Below are positions 5,518 to 16,313 of a stretch of 16,346 nucleotides of DNA, in pieces. Position 1 is the stretch's first letter. Each line of letters starts with the position of its first letter. This DNA is from Pseudomonadota bacterium (lineage in GTDB: Bacteria; Pseudomonadota; Alphaproteobacteria; Reyranellales; Reyranellaceae), in NCBI GenBank assembly GCA_023436825.1, contig JAEZHS010000301.1, positions 1 to 16,346 on the forward strand. The letters run 5' to 3'. A program made the translations under genes and the position numbers. The notes beneath the pieces were generated by a model that saw only the letters and a program-made list of their open reading frames with translations, was not told the origin of the DNA and searched no databases.

Positions 5518-6801
5518 ATGCTTGCCGACAAGGACCGCATCTTCACCAACCTCTACGGCTTCCATGACTGGCGGCTGCCGGCCGCCCGTGCGCGCGGCGC
5601 CTGGGACAACACCAAGGCGATCCTCGATCGCGGCGTCGACGCCATCATCGACGAGATGAAGAAGGCGGGCCTGCGCGGCCGCGGCGGCGCAGGCTTCCCG
5701 ACCGGTCTCAAGTGGTCGTTCATGCCGAAAGAGGTGAAGGACCGGCCGCATTACCTCATCGTCAACGCCGACGAATCCGAACCCGGCACCTGCAAGGATC
5801 GCGACATCATGCGTCACGATCCGCATCTGCTGGTCGAGGGCTGCCTGGTCGCCGGCTTCGCCATGCGCGCCAACGCGGGCTACATCTATGTGCGCGGCGA
5901 GTTCTACAACGAGGCCCAGCACCTGAAGGCCGCCATCAAGGAGGCCTATGACGCGGGCCTCCTGGGCAAGAACGCCTGCGGGTCGGGCTGGGACTTCGAC
6001 CTCTACGTCCATCGCGGCGCCGGCGCCTACATCTGCGGCGAGGAGACCGCGTTGCTCGAGAGCCTCGAAGGCAAGAAGGGCATGCCGCGGCTGAAGCCGC
6101 CGTTCCCGGCCGGCGCTGGCCTCTATGGCTGCCCCTCGACGGTCAACAACGTCGAATCGATCGCCGTCGCTCCGACCATCCTGCGCCGCGGCGCCGCCTG
6201 GTTCGCCGGCATCGGCCGGCCCAACAACACAGGCACGAAGCTCTTCTGCATCTCCGGGCACGTCAACAAGCCGTGCAACGTCGAGGAGGAGATGGGCATC
6301 CCGTTGCGAGAGCTGATCGATCGTCACTGTGGCGGCGTGCGCGGCGGCTGGGACAACCTGCTCGCGGTCATTCCCGGCGGCGCTTCGGTGCCGCTGCTGC
6401 CCAAGTCGATCTGCGACACCGTCCTGATGGATTTCGATTCGCTGCGCGACCAGAAATCGGGCCTCGGCACGGCGGCGGTCATCGTCATGGACAAGTCGAC
6501 CGACGTCGTGAAGGCGATCGCCCGCCTCAGCCAGTTCTACAAGCACGAGAGCTGCGGGCAGTGCACGCCCTGCCGCGAGGGCACCGGCTGGATGTGGCGC
6601 GTGATGGAACGCATGGTGGTGGGCAACGCCCGCATCGACGAGATCGACGCGCTCGAGGACGTCACCAAGCAGGTCGAGGGTCACACGATCTGCGCGCTGG
6701 GCGACGCGGCGGCGTGGCCGATCCAGGGCCTGATCCGTCACTTCCGGCCAGAGATGGAGCGCCGCATCCGCGCGCGCACCGAAAAGCTGGCGGCCGAGTA
6801 G
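5518..6801 (+). CDS. nuoF: NADH-quinone oxidoreductase subunit F (NADH/FMN site)
   Basis: NuoF (51-kDa/NDUFV1 homologue) oxidises NADH, takes the hydride on FMN and passes electrons to [4Fe-4S] cluster N3. The product is 427 residues. The glycine-rich nucleotide site [16 protein letters not shown] is at 51-66, and [14 protein letters not shown] at 83-96 is the FMN-binding loop. [15 protein letters not shown] (171-185) is the NADH-site segment. Cluster N3 ligands are Cys346, Cys349 and Cys352 in [12 protein letters not shown], and Cys392 in [13 protein letters not shown]. All are intact. ATG 5518 comes three bases after the nuoE stop, with GAGGAG (5502-5507) about ten bases upstream inside the nuoE end. 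nuoG follows after 15 bases. Confidence 0.98.
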   Translation: MLADKDRIFTNLYGFHDWRLPAARARGAWDNTKAILDRGVDAIIDEMKKAGLRGRGGAGFPTGLKWSFMPKEVKDRPHYLIVNADESEPGTCKDRDIMRHDPHLLVEGCLVAGFAMRANAGYIYVRGEFYNEAQHLKAAIKEAYDAGLLGKNACGSGWDFDLYVHRGAGAYICGEETALLESLEGKKGMPRLKPPFPAGAGLYGCPSTVNNVESIAVAPTILRRGAAWFAGIGRPNNTGTKLFCISGHVNKPCNVEEEMGIPLRELIDRHCGGVRGGWDNLLAVIPGGASVPLLPKSICDTVLMDFDSLRDQKSGLGTAAVIVMDKSTDVVKAIARLSQFYKHESCGQCTPCREGTGWMWRVMERMVVGNARIDEIDALEDVTKQVEGHTICALGDAAAWPIQGLIRHFRPEMERRIRARTEKLAAE

Positions 6802-6816
6802 GGCAGGGAGCAGTCA

Positions 6817-8868
6817 ATGCCCAAGATCAAGATCGACGGCGTCGAGATGGAGGTGCCGGCCGGCATCACGATCCTCCAGGCCTGTGAGCTGGCGGGCCTC
6901 GAGATCCCGCGCTTCTGCTACCACGAGCGCCTGTCGATAGCCGGCAACTGCCGCATGTGCCTGGTCGAGGTGAAGCCCGGCCCGCCCAAGCCGCAGGCGA
7001 GCTGCGCGCTGCCCGTCGCCGACAAGCAGGAGATCTTCACCACCACGCCGATGGTGACGAAGGCGCGCAAGGGCGTGATGGAATTCCTGCTGATCAACCA
7101 TCCGCTCGACTGCCCGATCTGCGACCAGGGCGGCGAGTGCGACCTGCAGGACCAGGCGATGGGCTACGGTTTCGACCGCAGCCGCTACCACGAGAACAAG
7201 CGCGCGGTGCCCGACAAGGAGCTGGGACCGCTGGTCAAGACCTCGATGAACCGCTGCATCCACTGCACGCGCTGCATCCGCTTCGCCACCGAGGTGGCAG
7301 GCGTCGAGGAGCTGGGCGCAACCGGCCGCGGCGAGGCGATGGAAGTCACGACCTATGTCGAGTACGCGCTTTCGACCGAGCTTTCCGGCAACCTGGTCGA
7401 TCTCTGCCCGGTGGGAGCGCTCACGTCGAAGCCCTACGCCTACGAGGCGCGTCCGTGGGAGCTCGCCAAGACCGAATCGATCGACGTGCTCGACGCGCTT
7501 GGCTCCAATATCCGCGTCGATACCCGCGGCGCACAGGTCATGCGCGTGCTGCCGCGCATGAACGACGACATCAACGAAGAGTGGATCTCCGACAAGACCC
7601 GCCACGCCATAGACGGCCTGCGCTACCAGCGGCTCGATCGGCCGTACGTGCGCAAGGCCGGCAAGCTGGTCGAAGCCACCTGGGACGAGGCCTTCAAGAC
7701 CATCGCCGACAAGCTCGGTAAGCTCGACGGCTCCAAGATCGCGGCCATCACCGGCGATCAGTGCGATGCAGAATCGATGGTGGCGCTGAAGGACCTGATG
7801 GCAAGTCTCGGCTCACCTCACGTCGACTGCCGCCAGGACGGCGCCAAGCTCGACGGCCCGCGCGGCAGCTACATCTTCAACGCCGGCATCCGCGGCATCG
7901 AGCAGGCGGACGCCATCCTGCTGATCGGCAGCAATCCGCGACTCGAGGCGCCGGTGCTGAATGCGCGTATCCGCAAGCGCTACCTGCATGGTGGCCACAC
8001 CGCCATCGGCAGCATCGGCCCGGCCGCCGACCTGACCTATCCGGTCGAGCGTCTCGGTGCGGGACCCGCGACCCTGGCCGAGCTGGTCGAGGGCAGGCAT
8101 GGCTTCTTCGAGAAGCTCAAGGCCGCCAAGAACCCGCTGATCATCGTCGGCATGGGCGCGCTCGCCCGCGAGGATGGTGCTGCCGTCCTGGCGCTGGCTC
8201 GCGACCTTGCCGACAAGCTCGGCGCGGTGCGTGACGACTGGAACGGTTTCGCCGTCCTGCACACGGCGGCGTCGCGCGTCGGCGGTCTCGATCTCGGACT
8301 GGTGCCGGGTCCGGGCGGCCGCGATGTCGAGGGTATCCTGGCCGGCTGCGAGAAAGGCGAGATCGCCGCAGTCTATCTGCTGGCTGCCGACGAGATCGAC
8401 ACCAAGCGCCTGGGCAAGGCCTTCGTGATCTATCAGGGCCATCATGGCGATGCCGGCGCCCATCGCGCCGACGTCATCCTGCCGGGGGCCGCCTACACCG
8501 AGAAGCCGGGCACCTACGTGAACACCGAGGGCCGCGTGCAGCTCGCCTTGCGCGCCGCCTATCCGCCGGGTGATGCCCGCGAGGACTGGGCGATCCTGCG
8601 CGCCCTGTCGGAGCGCCTGGGCAAGACCTTGCCGTACGACACGTTCGACCAGGTGCGCACCCGGCTGGTCGCCGTGAACCGCACCTTCGCGGCCATCGAC
8701 CAGCAGGCGGCCGGCGGTTGGGGCAGCTTCGGCGCGCCGGGCAGGACTTCTGATCAACCGTTCGTCTCGCCGATCCGGAACTTCTACATGACCTGCCCGA
8801 TCAGCCGTTCGTCCCGTACGATGGCGGAGTGCACGGCCTCGCGCGCGCAGCTGATGGCGGCGGAGTAG
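6817..8868 (+). CDS. nuoG: NADH-quinone oxidoreductase subunit G (clusters N1b, N4, N5)
   Basis: NuoG (75-kDa/NDUFS1 homologue) is the largest peripheral subunit and carries the middle of the electron wire. The product is 683 residues. The N-terminal ferredoxin-like domain binds N1b through Cys34, Cys45, Cys48 and Cys63. N5 has the characteristic histidine: His95, Cys99, Cys102 and Cys108 (HPLDCPICDQGGEC). N4 uses Cys147, Cys150, Cys153 and Cys197. The rest is a degenerate molybdopterin-oxidoreductase-like domain. The extra N7 CxxC motif found in E. coli and Thermus is absent near 212-235, as in mitochondria and alphaproteobacteria. The C-terminal NFYMTCPISRSS (about 656-667) matches NDUFS1-like tails. 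GGGAG (6806-6810) lies six bases before ATG 6817. Confidence 0.98.
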   Translation: MPKIKIDGVEMEVPAGITILQACELAGLEIPRFCYHERLSIAGNCRMCLVEVKPGPPKPQASCALPVADKQEIFTTTPMVTKARKGVMEFLLINHPLDCPICDQGGECDLQDQAMGYGFDRSRYHENKRAVPDKELGPLVKTSMNRCIHCTRCIRFATEVAGVEELGATGRGEAMEVTTYVEYALSTELSGNLVDLCPVGALTSKPYAYEARPWELAKTESIDVLDALGSNIRVDTRGAQVMRVLPRMNDDINEEWISDKTRHAIDGLRYQRLDRPYVRKAGKLVEATWDEAFKTIADKLGKLDGSKIAAITGDQCDAESMVALKDLMASLGSPHVDCRQDGAKLDGPRGSYIFNAGIRGIEQADAILLIGSNPRLEAPVLNARIRKRYLHGGHTAIGSIGPAADLTYPVERLGAGPATLAELVEGRHGFFEKLKAAKNPLIIVGMGALAREDGAAVLALARDLADKLGAVRDDWNGFAVLHTAASRVGGLDLGLVPGPGGRDVEGILAGCEKGEIAAVYLLAADEIDTKRLGKAFVIYQGHHGDAGAHRADVILPGAAYTEKPGTYVNTEGRVQLALRAAYPPGDAREDWAILRALSERLGKTLPYDTFDQVRTRLVAVNRTFAAIDQQAAGGWGSFGAPGRTSDQPFVSPIRNFYMTCPISRSSRTMAECTASRAQLMAAE

Positions 8869-8871
8869 GGA

Positions 8872-9909
8872 ATGACCGCCGACCTCATCCATTTCTTCAC
8901 CACCCACTGGCTCGGCCAGGCGATCGTCATCGTGGCGCAGTGCCTGGCGGTCACCATCCCGCTGCTCGTCGCCGTGGCCTACATGACCTACGTCGACCGC
9001 AAGGTCTGGGCCTCGATCCAGCTCCGCCGCGGTCCCAACGTGGTCGGCCCGTTCGGCCTGCTGCAGCCCATGGCCGACGGCCTGAAGCTGGTGCTGAAGG
9101 AGACCATCGTCCCGTCGAGCGCCAACGGCGTGCTGTTCATCATCGCGCCCATGATCGCCTTCATGACGGCGCTGATCGCCTGGGCGGTCGTTCCGTTCGA
9201 CGACGGCTGGGTCATCGCCGACATCAATGTCGGCATTCTCTATCTCTTCGCGATCTCGTCACTTGGCGTCTACGGCATCATTATCGCGGGCTGGGCGTCG
9301 AACTCGAAGTACGCCTTCCTGGGCGCGCTGCGCTCGGCGGCGCAGATGGTGTCCTACGAGGTCTCGATCGGCTTTGTGCTGGTCACCGTCCTGCTCTGCG
9401 TCGGCTCTCTCAACCTCTCGAAGGTCGTGCTCGCCCAATCCGGCTGGTTCTTCAACTGGTTCTGGCTGCCGCTGCTGCCGATGTTCGTGATCTTCTTCGT
9501 GTCGGCGCTGGCGGAGACCAACCGCACGCCATTCGACCTGCCGATGTCGGAGGCCGAGCTGGTGGCGGGCTTCCATACCGAATACTCGGCCATGACGTTC
9601 GGCCTGTTCTTCCTCGGCGAATACGCCAACATGATCCTGCTGTCGGCGCTGGGCTCGGTGCTGTTCCTGGGCGGCTGGATGTCGCCCATCCCGTACGCGC
9701 CCTTCACCTGGGTCCCCGGCGTCATCTGGTTCGCGCTGAAGATCGCGTTCCTGTTGTTCGTGTTCTCATGGACCAAGGGAACGCTGCCCCGTTACCGCTA
9801 CGACCAACTGATGCGGCTGGGCTGGAAGGTCTTCCTGCCCGTGTCGCTGGGCTGGCTCGTCCTCACCGCCGCCGTGCTGCAGTTCGGCGGTTGGGTTCCG
9901 AAGCTGTAG
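8872..9909 (+). CDS. nuoH: NADH-quinone oxidoreductase subunit H
   Basis: NuoH (ND1 homologue) is the membrane subunit that docks the quinone module, forms the entrance of the quinone channel and begins the chain of charged residues across the membrane. The product is 345 residues with about eight membrane helices. Conserved blocks include [20 protein letters not shown] (42-61), [13 protein letters not shown], the acidic loop [20 protein letters not shown] (216-235) followed by HTEYS, and [13 protein letters not shown] (304-316) on the last cytoplasmic loop. The first block starts DRK where many family members have ERK; both occur in alphaproteobacteria. ATG 8872 is three bases after the nuoG stop, with only a weak AGGGA overlapping that stop, so translational coupling is likely. 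Confidence 0.97.
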   Translation: MTADLIHFFTTHWLGQAIVIVAQCLAVTIPLLVAVAYMTYVDRKVWASIQLRRGPNVVGPFGLLQPMADGLKLVLKETIVPSSANGVLFIIAPMIAFMTALIAWAVVPFDDGWVIADINVGILYLFAISSLGVYGIIIAGWASNSKYAFLGALRSAAQMVSYEVSIGFVLVTVLLCVGSLNLSKVVLAQSGWFFNWFWLPLLPMFVIFFVSALAETNRTPFDLPMSEAELVAGFHTEYSAMTFGLFFLGEYANMILLSALGSVLFLGGWMSPIPYAPFTWVPGVIWFALKIAFLLFVFSWTKGTLPRYRYDQLMRLGWKVFLPVSLGWLVLTAAVLQFGGWVPKL

Positions 9910-9921
9910 GGAGCAGCAGAA

Positions 9922-10410
9922 ATGGCCTCTCTCGACCGTACCGCGCGTTCGTTCCTGCTGTCGGAGCTGGTGGCAGGCTTCGCGCTCACCTTGAAGTACA
10001 TGTTCAAACCCAAGGTGACGGTGAACTACCCCTACGAAAAGGGACCACTCGGCCCGCGCTTCCGCGGCGAACATGCGCTGCGCCGCTATCCCAACGGCGA
10101 GGAACGCTGCATCGCCTGCAAGCTCTGCGAGGCGTTTTGCCCGGCCCAGGCCATCACCATCGAGGCCGAGCCGCGCGACGATGGCTGCCGGCGCACGACG
10201 CGCTACGACATCGACATGACCAAGTGCATCTACTGCGGCTTCTGCCAGGAAGCCTGCCCGGTCGATGCCATCGTCGAGGGGCCGAACTTCGAGTTCTCGA
10301 CCGAGACCCGAGAAGAGCTGATGTACAACAAGGAGAAGCTGCTCGCGAACGGCGACCGCTGGGAGCCGACCATCGCCGCCAACCTCCAGTCCGACGCGCC
10401 GTATCGGTGA
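9922..10410 (+). CDS. nuoI: NADH-quinone oxidoreductase subunit I (clusters N6a/N6b)
   Basis: NuoI (TYKY/NDUFS8 homologue) is an 8Fe ferredoxin subunit that relays electrons from NuoG to N2 in NuoB. The product is 162 residues. An amphipathic N-terminal helix (about 9-29) anchors it to the membrane surface. Two [4Fe-4S] motifs are complete: Cys63, Cys66, Cys69 and Cys73 ([12 protein letters not shown]), and Cys102, Cys105, Cys108 and Cys112 ([12 protein letters not shown]). As in all bacterial 2x[4Fe-4S] ferredoxin folds, the last cysteine of each motif ligates the other cluster. AGGGAG (9908-9913), overlapping the nuoH stop, is eight bases before ATG 9922. nuoJ begins 22 bases downstream, the largest gap in the operon. 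Confidence 0.98.
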   Translation: MASLDRTARSFLLSELVAGFALTLKYMFKPKVTVNYPYEKGPLGPRFRGEHALRRYPNGEERCIACKLCEAFCPAQAITIEAEPRDDGCRRTTRYDIDMTKCIYCGFCQEACPVDAIVEGPNFEFSTETREELMYNKEKLLANGDRWEPTIAANLQSDAPYR

Positions 10411-10432
10411 GCCGGCGGGGTAGGGGGAGACA

Positions 10433-11047
10433 ATGATTCTTCAGGCTCTGGCCTTCTATGTTTTCGCGTTCGTGGTCATGGCGTCCGCCGCCATGGTCGT
10501 GGTGTCGCGCAATCCCGTCTATTCGGTGCTGTTCCTGATCCTGGCCTTCTTCAACGCCGCCGCGCTGTTCGTGCTGATCGGCGCGGAGTTCATCGCCATG
10601 ATCCTGATCATCGTCTATGTCGGCGCCGTGGCCGTGCTGTGCCTGTTCGTGGTCATGATGCTCGACATCAACCTGACGGAGCTGCGCGAAGGCTTTCTGA
10701 AATATCTGCCGGTCGGCGCGCTGATCGGCGTGGTGCTGCTGGCCGAGATCCTGTTGGGGCTCGGCGTGATCGGCAGCACGCCGACCAGCCTGGCCGCGCT
10801 GGGCAAGGCCGGACCGCAGGTGCTGGCGATCGACAATACCCGCGCCATCGGCCGCGTGCTCTACACCCAGTACTTCTATCTCTTCCAGGTCGCGGGGCTG
10901 GTCCTGCTGGTCGCCATGATCGGTGCCATCGTGCTGACGCTCCGTACCCGTCCTGGCGTGCGCCGCCAGAGGGTCAGCGAGCAGCTCTACCGGCCCAAGG
11001 ACGACGCCATCACCGTGGTCAAGGTGCCGAGCCGGGGAGGCGTGTGA
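10433..11047 (+). CDS. nuoJ: NADH-quinone oxidoreductase subunit J
   Basis: NuoJ (ND6 homologue) is a membrane subunit next to NuoA, NuoH and NuoK. The product is 204 residues with about five membrane helices. The third helix contains [15 protein letters not shown] (62-76), the segment that carries the pi-bulge involved in coupling quinone chemistry to proton pumping in structures of complex I. Glu52, just before this helix (GAEFIAM), is conserved. The C-terminal third after helix five is a basic cytoplasmic tail ([19 protein letters not shown], 173-191). A very good ribosome site, AGGGGGAGA (10422-10430), precedes ATG 10433. The stop TGA shares one base with the nuoK ATG. Confidence 0.96.
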   Translation: MILQALAFYVFAFVVMASAAMVVVSRNPVYSVLFLILAFFNAAALFVLIGAEFIAMILIIVYVGAVAVLCLFVVMMLDINLTELREGFLKYLPVGALIGVVLLAEILLGLGVIGSTPTSLAALGKAGPQVLAIDNTRAIGRVLYTQYFYLFQVAGLVLLVAMIGAIVLTLRTRPGVRRQRVSEQLYRPKDDAITVVKVPSRGGV

Positions 11048-11355
11048 TGTTGATCGGGCTCGGCCACTACCTGTTCGTCGCCGCGGTGCTCTTCACGCTC
11101 GGCATCCTGGGCATCTTCCTGAACCGCAAGAACGTCATCGTCATCCTGATGTGCGTCGAGCTGATGCTGCTCGCGGTCAATATCAACCTCGTCGCCTTCT
11201 CGGTCTTCCAGGGCAATGTCGTGGGCCAGATCTTCGCCATGCTGGTTCTGACCGTGGCCGCCGCCGAGGCGGCAATCGGCCTTGCCATCCTCGTGGTCTA
11301 TTTCCGCAACCGCGGGACCATCGAGGTCGAAGACATCAACGTGATGAAGGGCTAG
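11047..11355 (+). CDS. nuoK: NADH-quinone oxidoreductase subunit K
   Basis: NuoK (ND4L homologue) is a three-helix membrane subunit of 102 residues, the normal length, and belongs to the charged chain that couples to the antiporter-like subunits. The two membrane glutamates essential in E. coli (Glu36 and Glu72) are present as Glu38 in [14 protein letters not shown] and Glu74 in [12 protein letters not shown]. The C-terminus ends [11 protein letters not shown] 11047 overlaps the nuoJ stop by one base (TGATG), which fits translational coupling and gives the expected N-terminus MLIGLGHYL. The open frame extends upstream through nuoJ, but no earlier start makes sense. Confidence 0.96.
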   Translation: MLIGLGHYLFVAAVLFTLGILGIFLNRKNVIVILMCVELMLLAVNINLVAFSVFQGNVVGQIFAMLVLTVAAAEAAIGLAILVVYFRNRGTIEVEDINVMKG

Positions 11356-11367
11356 GGGCGCCGCGTC

Positions 11368-13338
11368 ATGGATCTCGCCATCAAGCTCATCGTCCTGCTG
11401 CCACTGCTGGCCGCTGCCATCGCCGGGCTGTTCTGCCGGGTGATCGGCGACCGGCCGGCGCAGATCGTCACCTGCGCGGCGCTGCTGATCGCTGCCGCGC
11501 TGTCGATCTTCGTCTTCGTCAAGATCGGCTTCGGTCCGGAGAACGCCAAGCTGGTCGTGGTGAAGCTCTTCACCTGGATCGATTCCGGCACCCTCGACGT
11601 CGCCTGGTCGCTACGCGTCGACACGCTGACGGCGGTCATGCTGATCGTCGTCACCGGCGTGTCGTCGATGGTCCATGTCTATTCGATCGGCTACATGGCG
11701 GAGGATCCCAGCATCCCCCGGTTCATGTCCTACCTGAGCCTGTTCACGTTCTTCATGCTGATGCTGGTGACGTCGGACAACCTGGTGCAGCTATTCTTCG
11801 GCTGGGAGGGCGTGGGTCTGGCGTCCTACCTGCTGATCGGCTTCTGGTACGACAAGCCGTCGGCGAACGCCGCCGCCATCAAGGCCTTCATCGTCAACCG
11901 CGTCGGCGACTTCGGCTTTGCGCTGGGCATCTTCGCCGTCTGGATGCTGTCGGGTTCGGTGAACTTCGCCGAGATCTTTACCAAGGCGCCCGAGATCGCG
12001 CAGATGCGCATCCACTTCCTCGGCATGGACCTGCCGGCGCTCGAGACCGCCTGCCTGCTGCTGTTCGTCGGCGCCATGGGCAAGTCTGCCCAGCTCGGCC
12101 TGCACACCTGGCTACCGGATGCCATGGAAGGCCCGACGCCGGTCTCCGCCCTGATCCATGCCGCCACGATGGTGACGGCCGGCGTGTTCATGGTCTGCCG
12201 CCTGTCGCCCTTGTTCGAGCTGGCGCCGAGCGCTTCGATGGTCGTCACCCTGATCGGCGCCGCGACGGCGTTCTTCGCCGCCACGATCGGCCTCACCCAG
12301 TTCGACATCAAGCGGGTGGTCGCCTATTCGACCTGCAGCCAGCTCGGTTACATGTTCTTCGCCGCCGGTGTCGGCTCCTACTCGGCGGCGATGTTTCACC
12401 TGACGACCCATGCCTTCTTCAAGGCGCTGCTGTTCCTGGGTTCGGGCTCGGTCATCATGGCCCTGCACCACGAGCAGGACATGCGCAAGATGGGCGGCGT
12501 CAAGGAGAAGACGCCGCAGACCTTCTATCTGATGTGGGTCGGCACCCTGGCGCTGTCGGGCATCGGCATACCGTTCCTGCTCGGCAACGGCATCGGCTTC
12601 GCCGGCTTCTACTCCAAGGACATCATGCTCGAATCGGCCTACGGCGTGCATACGACGGTGGGCCTGATTGCCTTCTGGCTGGGCACGATCGCGGCCGGCC
12701 TGACGGCGTTCTATTCGACCCGACTGATGTTCATGACCTTCTACGGCAAGTACCGCGGCGACCATCACACCTGGGATCACGCCCATGAATCGCCTGCCGT
12801 CGTCCTGATCCCGCTCTACGTGCTGGGCGCCGGCGCGGCCCTGTCGGGCTTCATCGCCTACGACTGGTTCGTCGGCCACGACTGGCAGCACTTCTGGGGC
12901 AGCTCGATCGCCGTCAAGGCGACCGAGGAGGTGCTGCATCACGCCCACGAGGTGCCGCTGTGGGTGAAGCTGGCGCCGCTGGTCTTCGCGCTGTCGGGCA
13001 TCGCGCTGAGCTACCTGTACTACATCGCCATGCCCTGGCTGCCTGACGCCACGGTCAGGACATTCAGCGGCCTGCACGCGCTGTTCTACAACAAGTGGTA
13101 CTTCGACGAGATCTACGACGCGATGCTCGTCCAGCCGGCGCTCAGGATCGGCCGCTTCTTCTGGAAGAAGGGCGACGGCGCCACCATCGACGGGCTCGGC
13201 GCCGACAACATCGCGGCGCGCGCCCAGGACATGGCCGGCGTGCTGATGCGCTTCCAGTCGGGCTACCTGTACCACTACGCCTTCGTGATGCTGGTCGGTG
13301 TCGCCGCCCTCGTCACCTACTTCATGTTCGTTAGGTAG
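11368..13338 (+). CDS. nuoL: NADH-quinone oxidoreductase subunit L (distal antiporter-like)
   Basis: NuoL (ND5 homologue) is the distal antiporter-like proton-pumping subunit, related to Mrp antiporters. The product is 656 residues with about 16 membrane helices. The pump residues are visible: Glu147 in [13 protein letters not shown], Lys239 in [21 protein letters not shown], and His264 in [13 protein letters not shown]. The C-terminal quarter (about 500-656) holds the extra helix and the long lateral helix that runs along the membrane arm, including [12 protein letters not shown] (about 573-584), a family hallmark. ATG 11368 lies 12 bases after the nuoK stop, with only a weak AGGGGCG (11354-11360) as ribosome site. 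nuoM follows four bases after the stop. Confidence 0.97.
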   Translation: MDLAIKLIVLLPLLAAAIAGLFCRVIGDRPAQIVTCAALLIAAALSIFVFVKIGFGPENAKLVVVKLFTWIDSGTLDVAWSLRVDTLTAVMLIVVTGVSSMVHVYSIGYMAEDPSIPRFMSYLSLFTFFMLMLVTSDNLVQLFFGWEGVGLASYLLIGFWYDKPSANAAAIKAFIVNRVGDFGFALGIFAVWMLSGSVNFAEIFTKAPEIAQMRIHFLGMDLPALETACLLLFVGAMGKSAQLGLHTWLPDAMEGPTPVSALIHAATMVTAGVFMVCRLSPLFELAPSASMVVTLIGAATAFFAATIGLTQFDIKRVVAYSTCSQLGYMFFAAGVGSYSAAMFHLTTHAFFKALLFLGSGSVIMALHHEQDMRKMGGVKEKTPQTFYLMWVGTLALSGIGIPFLLGNGIGFAGFYSKDIMLESAYGVHTTVGLIAFWLGTIAAGLTAFYSTRLMFMTFYGKYRGDHHTWDHAHESPAVVLIPLYVLGAGAALSGFIAYDWFVGHDWQHFWGSSIAVKATEEVLHHAHEVPLWVKLAPLVFALSGIALSYLYYIAMPWLPDATVRTFSGLHALFYNKWYFDEIYDAMLVQPALRIGRFFWKKGDGATIDGLGADNIAARAQDMAGVLMRFQSGYLYHYAFVMLVGVAALVTYFMFVR

Positions 13339-13342
13339 GGCG

Positions 13343-14854
13343 ATGACGAGCTGGCCTATCCTCTCGCTGATCACCTTCCTGCCCCTGGTGGGGGCGTTCT
13401 TCTGCCTGATCGTCAACGGGCCGAAGGAGGCGGTGGAGCGCAACTGCCGCAGCATTGCGCTCGTCACCTCGACGGTGACCTTCCTGATCTCGCTGGTCCT
13501 GTGGGCGCGCTTCGACTCCACCAAGGCGGGCTTCCAGTTCGAGGAGAAGCTCGACTGGGTCCCGGCGCTGGGCATCGGCTACCACATGGGCATCGACGGC
13601 ATCTCGCTGTTCTTCGTCCTGCTGTCGACGCTGCTGACGCCGATCTGCATCCTGGCGAGCTGGGAATCGGTCCATGTGCGCGTCAAGGAGTACATGGTCG
13701 CCTTCCTGATCCTCGAGACCTTCATGGTCGGCATGTTCTGCGCCCTCGACCTGGCGCTGTTCTATGTCTTCTTCGAGGGCGTGCTGATCCCGATGTTCCT
13801 GATCATCGGCGTCTGGGGCGGCCCGCGGCGCGTCTATGCCGCCTTCAAGTTCTTCCTCTACACGCTGCTCGGCTCCGTGCTGATGCTGCTCGCCATCATC
13901 GCCATCTACTGGCAGCTCGGCACCAGCGACCTCGTGGTGGCGATGGAGCGCCTGCAGCTGCCGTTCACCTGGCAGTGCTATCTGTGGCTCGCCTTCTTCG
14001 CCTCGTTCGCCGTCAAGGTGCCGATGTGGCCGGTCCATACCTGGCTGCCCGACGCCCACGTCGAGGCGCCGACGGCGGGCTCGGTGATCCTGGCCGGCGT
14101 GCTGCTGAAGATGGGCGGCTACGGCTTCCTCAGGCTCTCCATCCCGCTGCTGCCCGAGGCGACGCAGTACTTCGCGCCGCTGATCTTCGGCCTCTCGATC
14201 GTGGCCGTGATCTACACCTCGTTGGTGGCGCTGGTGCAGGAGGACATGAAGAAGCTGATCGCCTATTCGTCGGTCGCCCACATGGGCTTCGTGACGATCG
14301 GCGCCTTCGTGCTGAACATCCAGGGCGTCCAGGGCTCGCTGTTCCAGATGCTGAGCCACGGCATCGTCTCTGCTGCGCTCTTCCTCTGCGTCGGTGTGGT
14401 CTACGACCGCATGCACACCCGAGAGATCGCAGCCTACGGCGGCCTGGTCCATCGCATGCCGCGCTATGCCTTCACCTTCATGGTGTTCACCCTGGCGAGC
14501 GTCGGCTTGCCCGGTCTGTCGGGCTTCGTTGGCGAGTTCCTGGTCCTTGTCGGCGCCTTCAAGGCCAACACCTGGGTGGCGACCCTGGCGGCGACCGGCC
14601 TGATCCTGGGTGCGGCCTACGCGCTCTGGCTCTACCGCAAGATCATCTTCGGCGAGCTCACCAAGGATTCGCTGAAGGGCATCCTCGACATGAACCGCCG
14701 CGAGATCGCGGTGTTCCTGCCGCTGCTGCTGCTCAGCCTCTGGATGGGCATCTATCCCGCCTCCTTCCTCGATCCCATGGCAGCCTCGGTCGACAAGCTG
14801 GTCGGCGACTACCAGGCAGCCATCAAGCTCGCCCGCACGGCGGCGTTGCCGTGA
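13343..14854 (+). CDS. nuoM: NADH-quinone oxidoreductase subunit M (antiporter-like)
   Basis: NuoM (ND4 homologue) is the middle antiporter-like proton-pumping subunit. The product is 503 residues with about 14 membrane helices. Key residues are Glu145 in [16 protein letters not shown], Lys225 in [20 protein letters not shown] and Lys256 in [13 protein letters not shown]. The N-terminal [18 protein letters not shown] is typical. I chose ATG 13343 because it follows the nuoL stop by four bases and gives this N-terminus. The frame is open back to 13298, but that would add fifteen non-conserved residues inside nuoL. The AGG-rich sequence TTAGGTAGGG (13331-13340) over the nuoL stop serves as ribosome site, though the nearest AGGG is only two bases from the start. 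Confidence 0.97.
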   Translation: MTSWPILSLITFLPLVGAFFCLIVNGPKEAVERNCRSIALVTSTVTFLISLVLWARFDSTKAGFQFEEKLDWVPALGIGYHMGIDGISLFFVLLSTLLTPICILASWESVHVRVKEYMVAFLILETFMVGMFCALDLALFYVFFEGVLIPMFLIIGVWGGPRRVYAAFKFFLYTLLGSVLMLLAIIAIYWQLGTSDLVVAMERLQLPFTWQCYLWLAFFASFAVKVPMWPVHTWLPDAHVEAPTAGSVILAGVLLKMGGYGFLRLSIPLLPEATQYFAPLIFGLSIVAVIYTSLVALVQEDMKKLIAYSSVAHMGFVTIGAFVLNIQGVQGSLFQMLSHGIVSAALFLCVGVVYDRMHTREIAAYGGLVHRMPRYAFTFMVFTLASVGLPGLSGFVGEFLVLVGAFKANTWVATLAATGLILGAAYALWLYRKIIFGELTKDSLKGILDMNRREIAVFLPLLLLSLWMGIYPASFLDPMAASVDKLVGDYQAAIKLARTAALP

Positions 14855-14870
14855 CCCGGGAGTGACGAAC

Positions 14871-16313
14871 ATGGTTGTCGGTCTCGAATCCTGGACCCTG
14901 GCGCGGCCGGAGCTGTTCCTCGCGGCGGTCACCGCCTTGCTGCTGATCTACGGCGTGGTGCGCGGCGAGGCCTCGTCGGCCTTCGTGTCGGTGGGCACCA
15001 CGCTGGCGCTGCTGGTCACGGCGGTCCTGCTGTTCGTGCCTTTCCGGGAAGGCACGGCCTTCGCCTCCTTGTTCATCGTCGATCGCCTGACCGCGACGAT
15101 GAAGGCGCTGTTGCTGCTGGGCGCGGCGATCTCGATTTTGATGTCGCGGCCGTACTTCGAGCAGGTCAAGGCGTGGCGCTTCGAATATCCGCTGCTGGTG
15201 GCGCTGGCCAGCCTCGGCATGATGCTGATGGTCTCGGCCAACGACCTGATGTCGCTTTATGTCGGCCTCGAGCTGCAGTCGCTGGCGCTCTATGTCATTG
15301 CGGCCTTCCAGCGCGACAGCGAGCGCTCGACCGAAGCGGGTGTGAAGTACTTCGTCCTCGGCTCCGTGGCGTCCGGCATGCTGCTGTTCGGCGCCTCGCT
15401 GATCTACGGCTTCTGCGGCGGCACGGCGTTCGTCGAGATCTCCAAGGCCCTGATCGACGGCAAGGGCGCGGAGAGCGGCGTCATCGTCGGGCTGGTGTTC
15501 GTGATCGCGGGCCTTGCCTTCAAGGTCTCGGCCGTGCCCTTCCACATGTGGACGCCCGATGTCTACGAGGGCGCGCCCACACCGGTGACGGCGTTCTTCG
15601 CCACTGCGACGAAGGTCGCCGGCGTTTCGCTGCTGGTCTCCGTCCTGATGGGCCCGTTCAAGCCGCTGTTCGCCCAGTGGCAGCAGATCATCGTGGTCGC
15701 GTCGATCCTGTCGATGGGACTCGGCGCCTTCGCCGCGCTGCGCCAGCAGAACATCAAGCGGCTGATGGCCTATTCGTCGATCGGCAATATCGGCTACATC
15801 CTGCTGGGCGTGGCGAGCGGCAGCGAGAAGGGCATCCAGGCGGTAGTCTTCTACCTCGCCATCTACGTCGTCATGACGATGGGCGTGTTCGCCACCATCC
15901 TGTTGATGAAGCGCCGCGGCGTCATGGTCGAGAGCATCGGCGATCTGGCAGGCCTGGCGCGCAGTCAGCCGATGATGGCCTTCGCCATGCTGCTGTTCAT
16001 GTTTTCGCTGGCCGGTATCCCGCCGCTCGCGGGCTTCTGGGGCAAGCTCTACATCTTCATGGCGGCCGTCGAAGCCAGCCTCTACTGGCCCGCCGTGCTC
16101 GGCGTGCTGGCCTCGGTGGTGGCGTCCTACTACTACTTGCGCATCGTCAAGGTCATGTACTTCGACGAGCCGGGCGATGCGCTCGACCAGCCGCTCTTCG
16201 GCGTCAACCGCGTCGTCGCCGTGGTGTCCGCCGTCATCGTCGCGGCGTTCTCGCTGGCGCCGCAGCCCTTGAGCGTTGTCGCCGCCGCCGCGGCCAAGGG
16301 CCTCTTCCCGTGA
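14871..16313 (+). CDS. nuoN: NADH-quinone oxidoreductase subunit N (antiporter-like)
   Basis: NuoN (ND2 homologue) is the proximal antiporter-like proton-pumping subunit. The product is 480 residues with about 14 membrane helices. Glu134 in YVGLELQSLALYV, Lys218 in AGLAFKVSAVPFHMWTPDVY and Lys248 in TATKVAG correspond to the pump residues Glu133, Lys217 and Lys247 of E. coli. I prefer ATG 14871 because GGGAG (14858-14862) sits eight bases upstream. GTG 14862, three codons earlier, overlaps that site. It is the last nuo gene, with no terminator after it. Its stop TGA overlaps the GTG of the next open frame, so the transcript probably continues into birA. Confidence 0.97.
   Translation: MVVGLESWTLARPELFLAAVTALLLIYGVVRGEASSAFVSVGTTLALLVTAVLLFVPFREGTAFASLFIVDRLTATMKALLLLGAAISILMSRPYFEQVKAWRFEYPLLVALASLGMMLMVSANDLMSLYVGLELQSLALYVIAAFQRDSERSTEAGVKYFVLGSVASGMLLFGASLIYGFCGGTAFVEISKALIDGKGAESGVIVGLVFVIAGLAFKVSAVPFHMWTPDVYEGAPTPVTAFFATATKVAGVSLLVSVLMGPFKPLFAQWQQIIVVASILSMGLGAFAALRQQNIKRLMAYSSIGNIGYILLGVASGSEKGIQAVVFYLAIYVVMTMGVFATILLMKRRGVMVESIGDLAGLARSQPMMAFAMLLFMFSLAGIPPLAGFWGKLYIFMAAVEASLYWPAVLGVLASVVASYYYLRIVKVMYFDEPGDALDQPLFGVNRVVAVVSAVIVAAFSLAPQPLSVVAAAAAKGLFP

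Noticed and set aside
4918..6741. Minus-strand 607-codon open frame opposite nuoE and nuoF
   Set aside because: Long antisense frames are expected in GC-rich coding DNA. The sequence has no family resemblance and the plus strand carries fully conserved nuoE and nuoF.
8020..8868. Possible fusion or odd tail at the C-terminus of NuoG
   Set aside because: The divergent middle and the MTCPISRSS tail are normal for NDUFS1-like NuoG. Length and ending match the alphaproteobacterial type.
14862..14870. GTG 14862 as the nuoN start
   Set aside because: It lies on the GGGAG ribosome site; ATG 14871 has correct spacing and gives a normal N-terminus.
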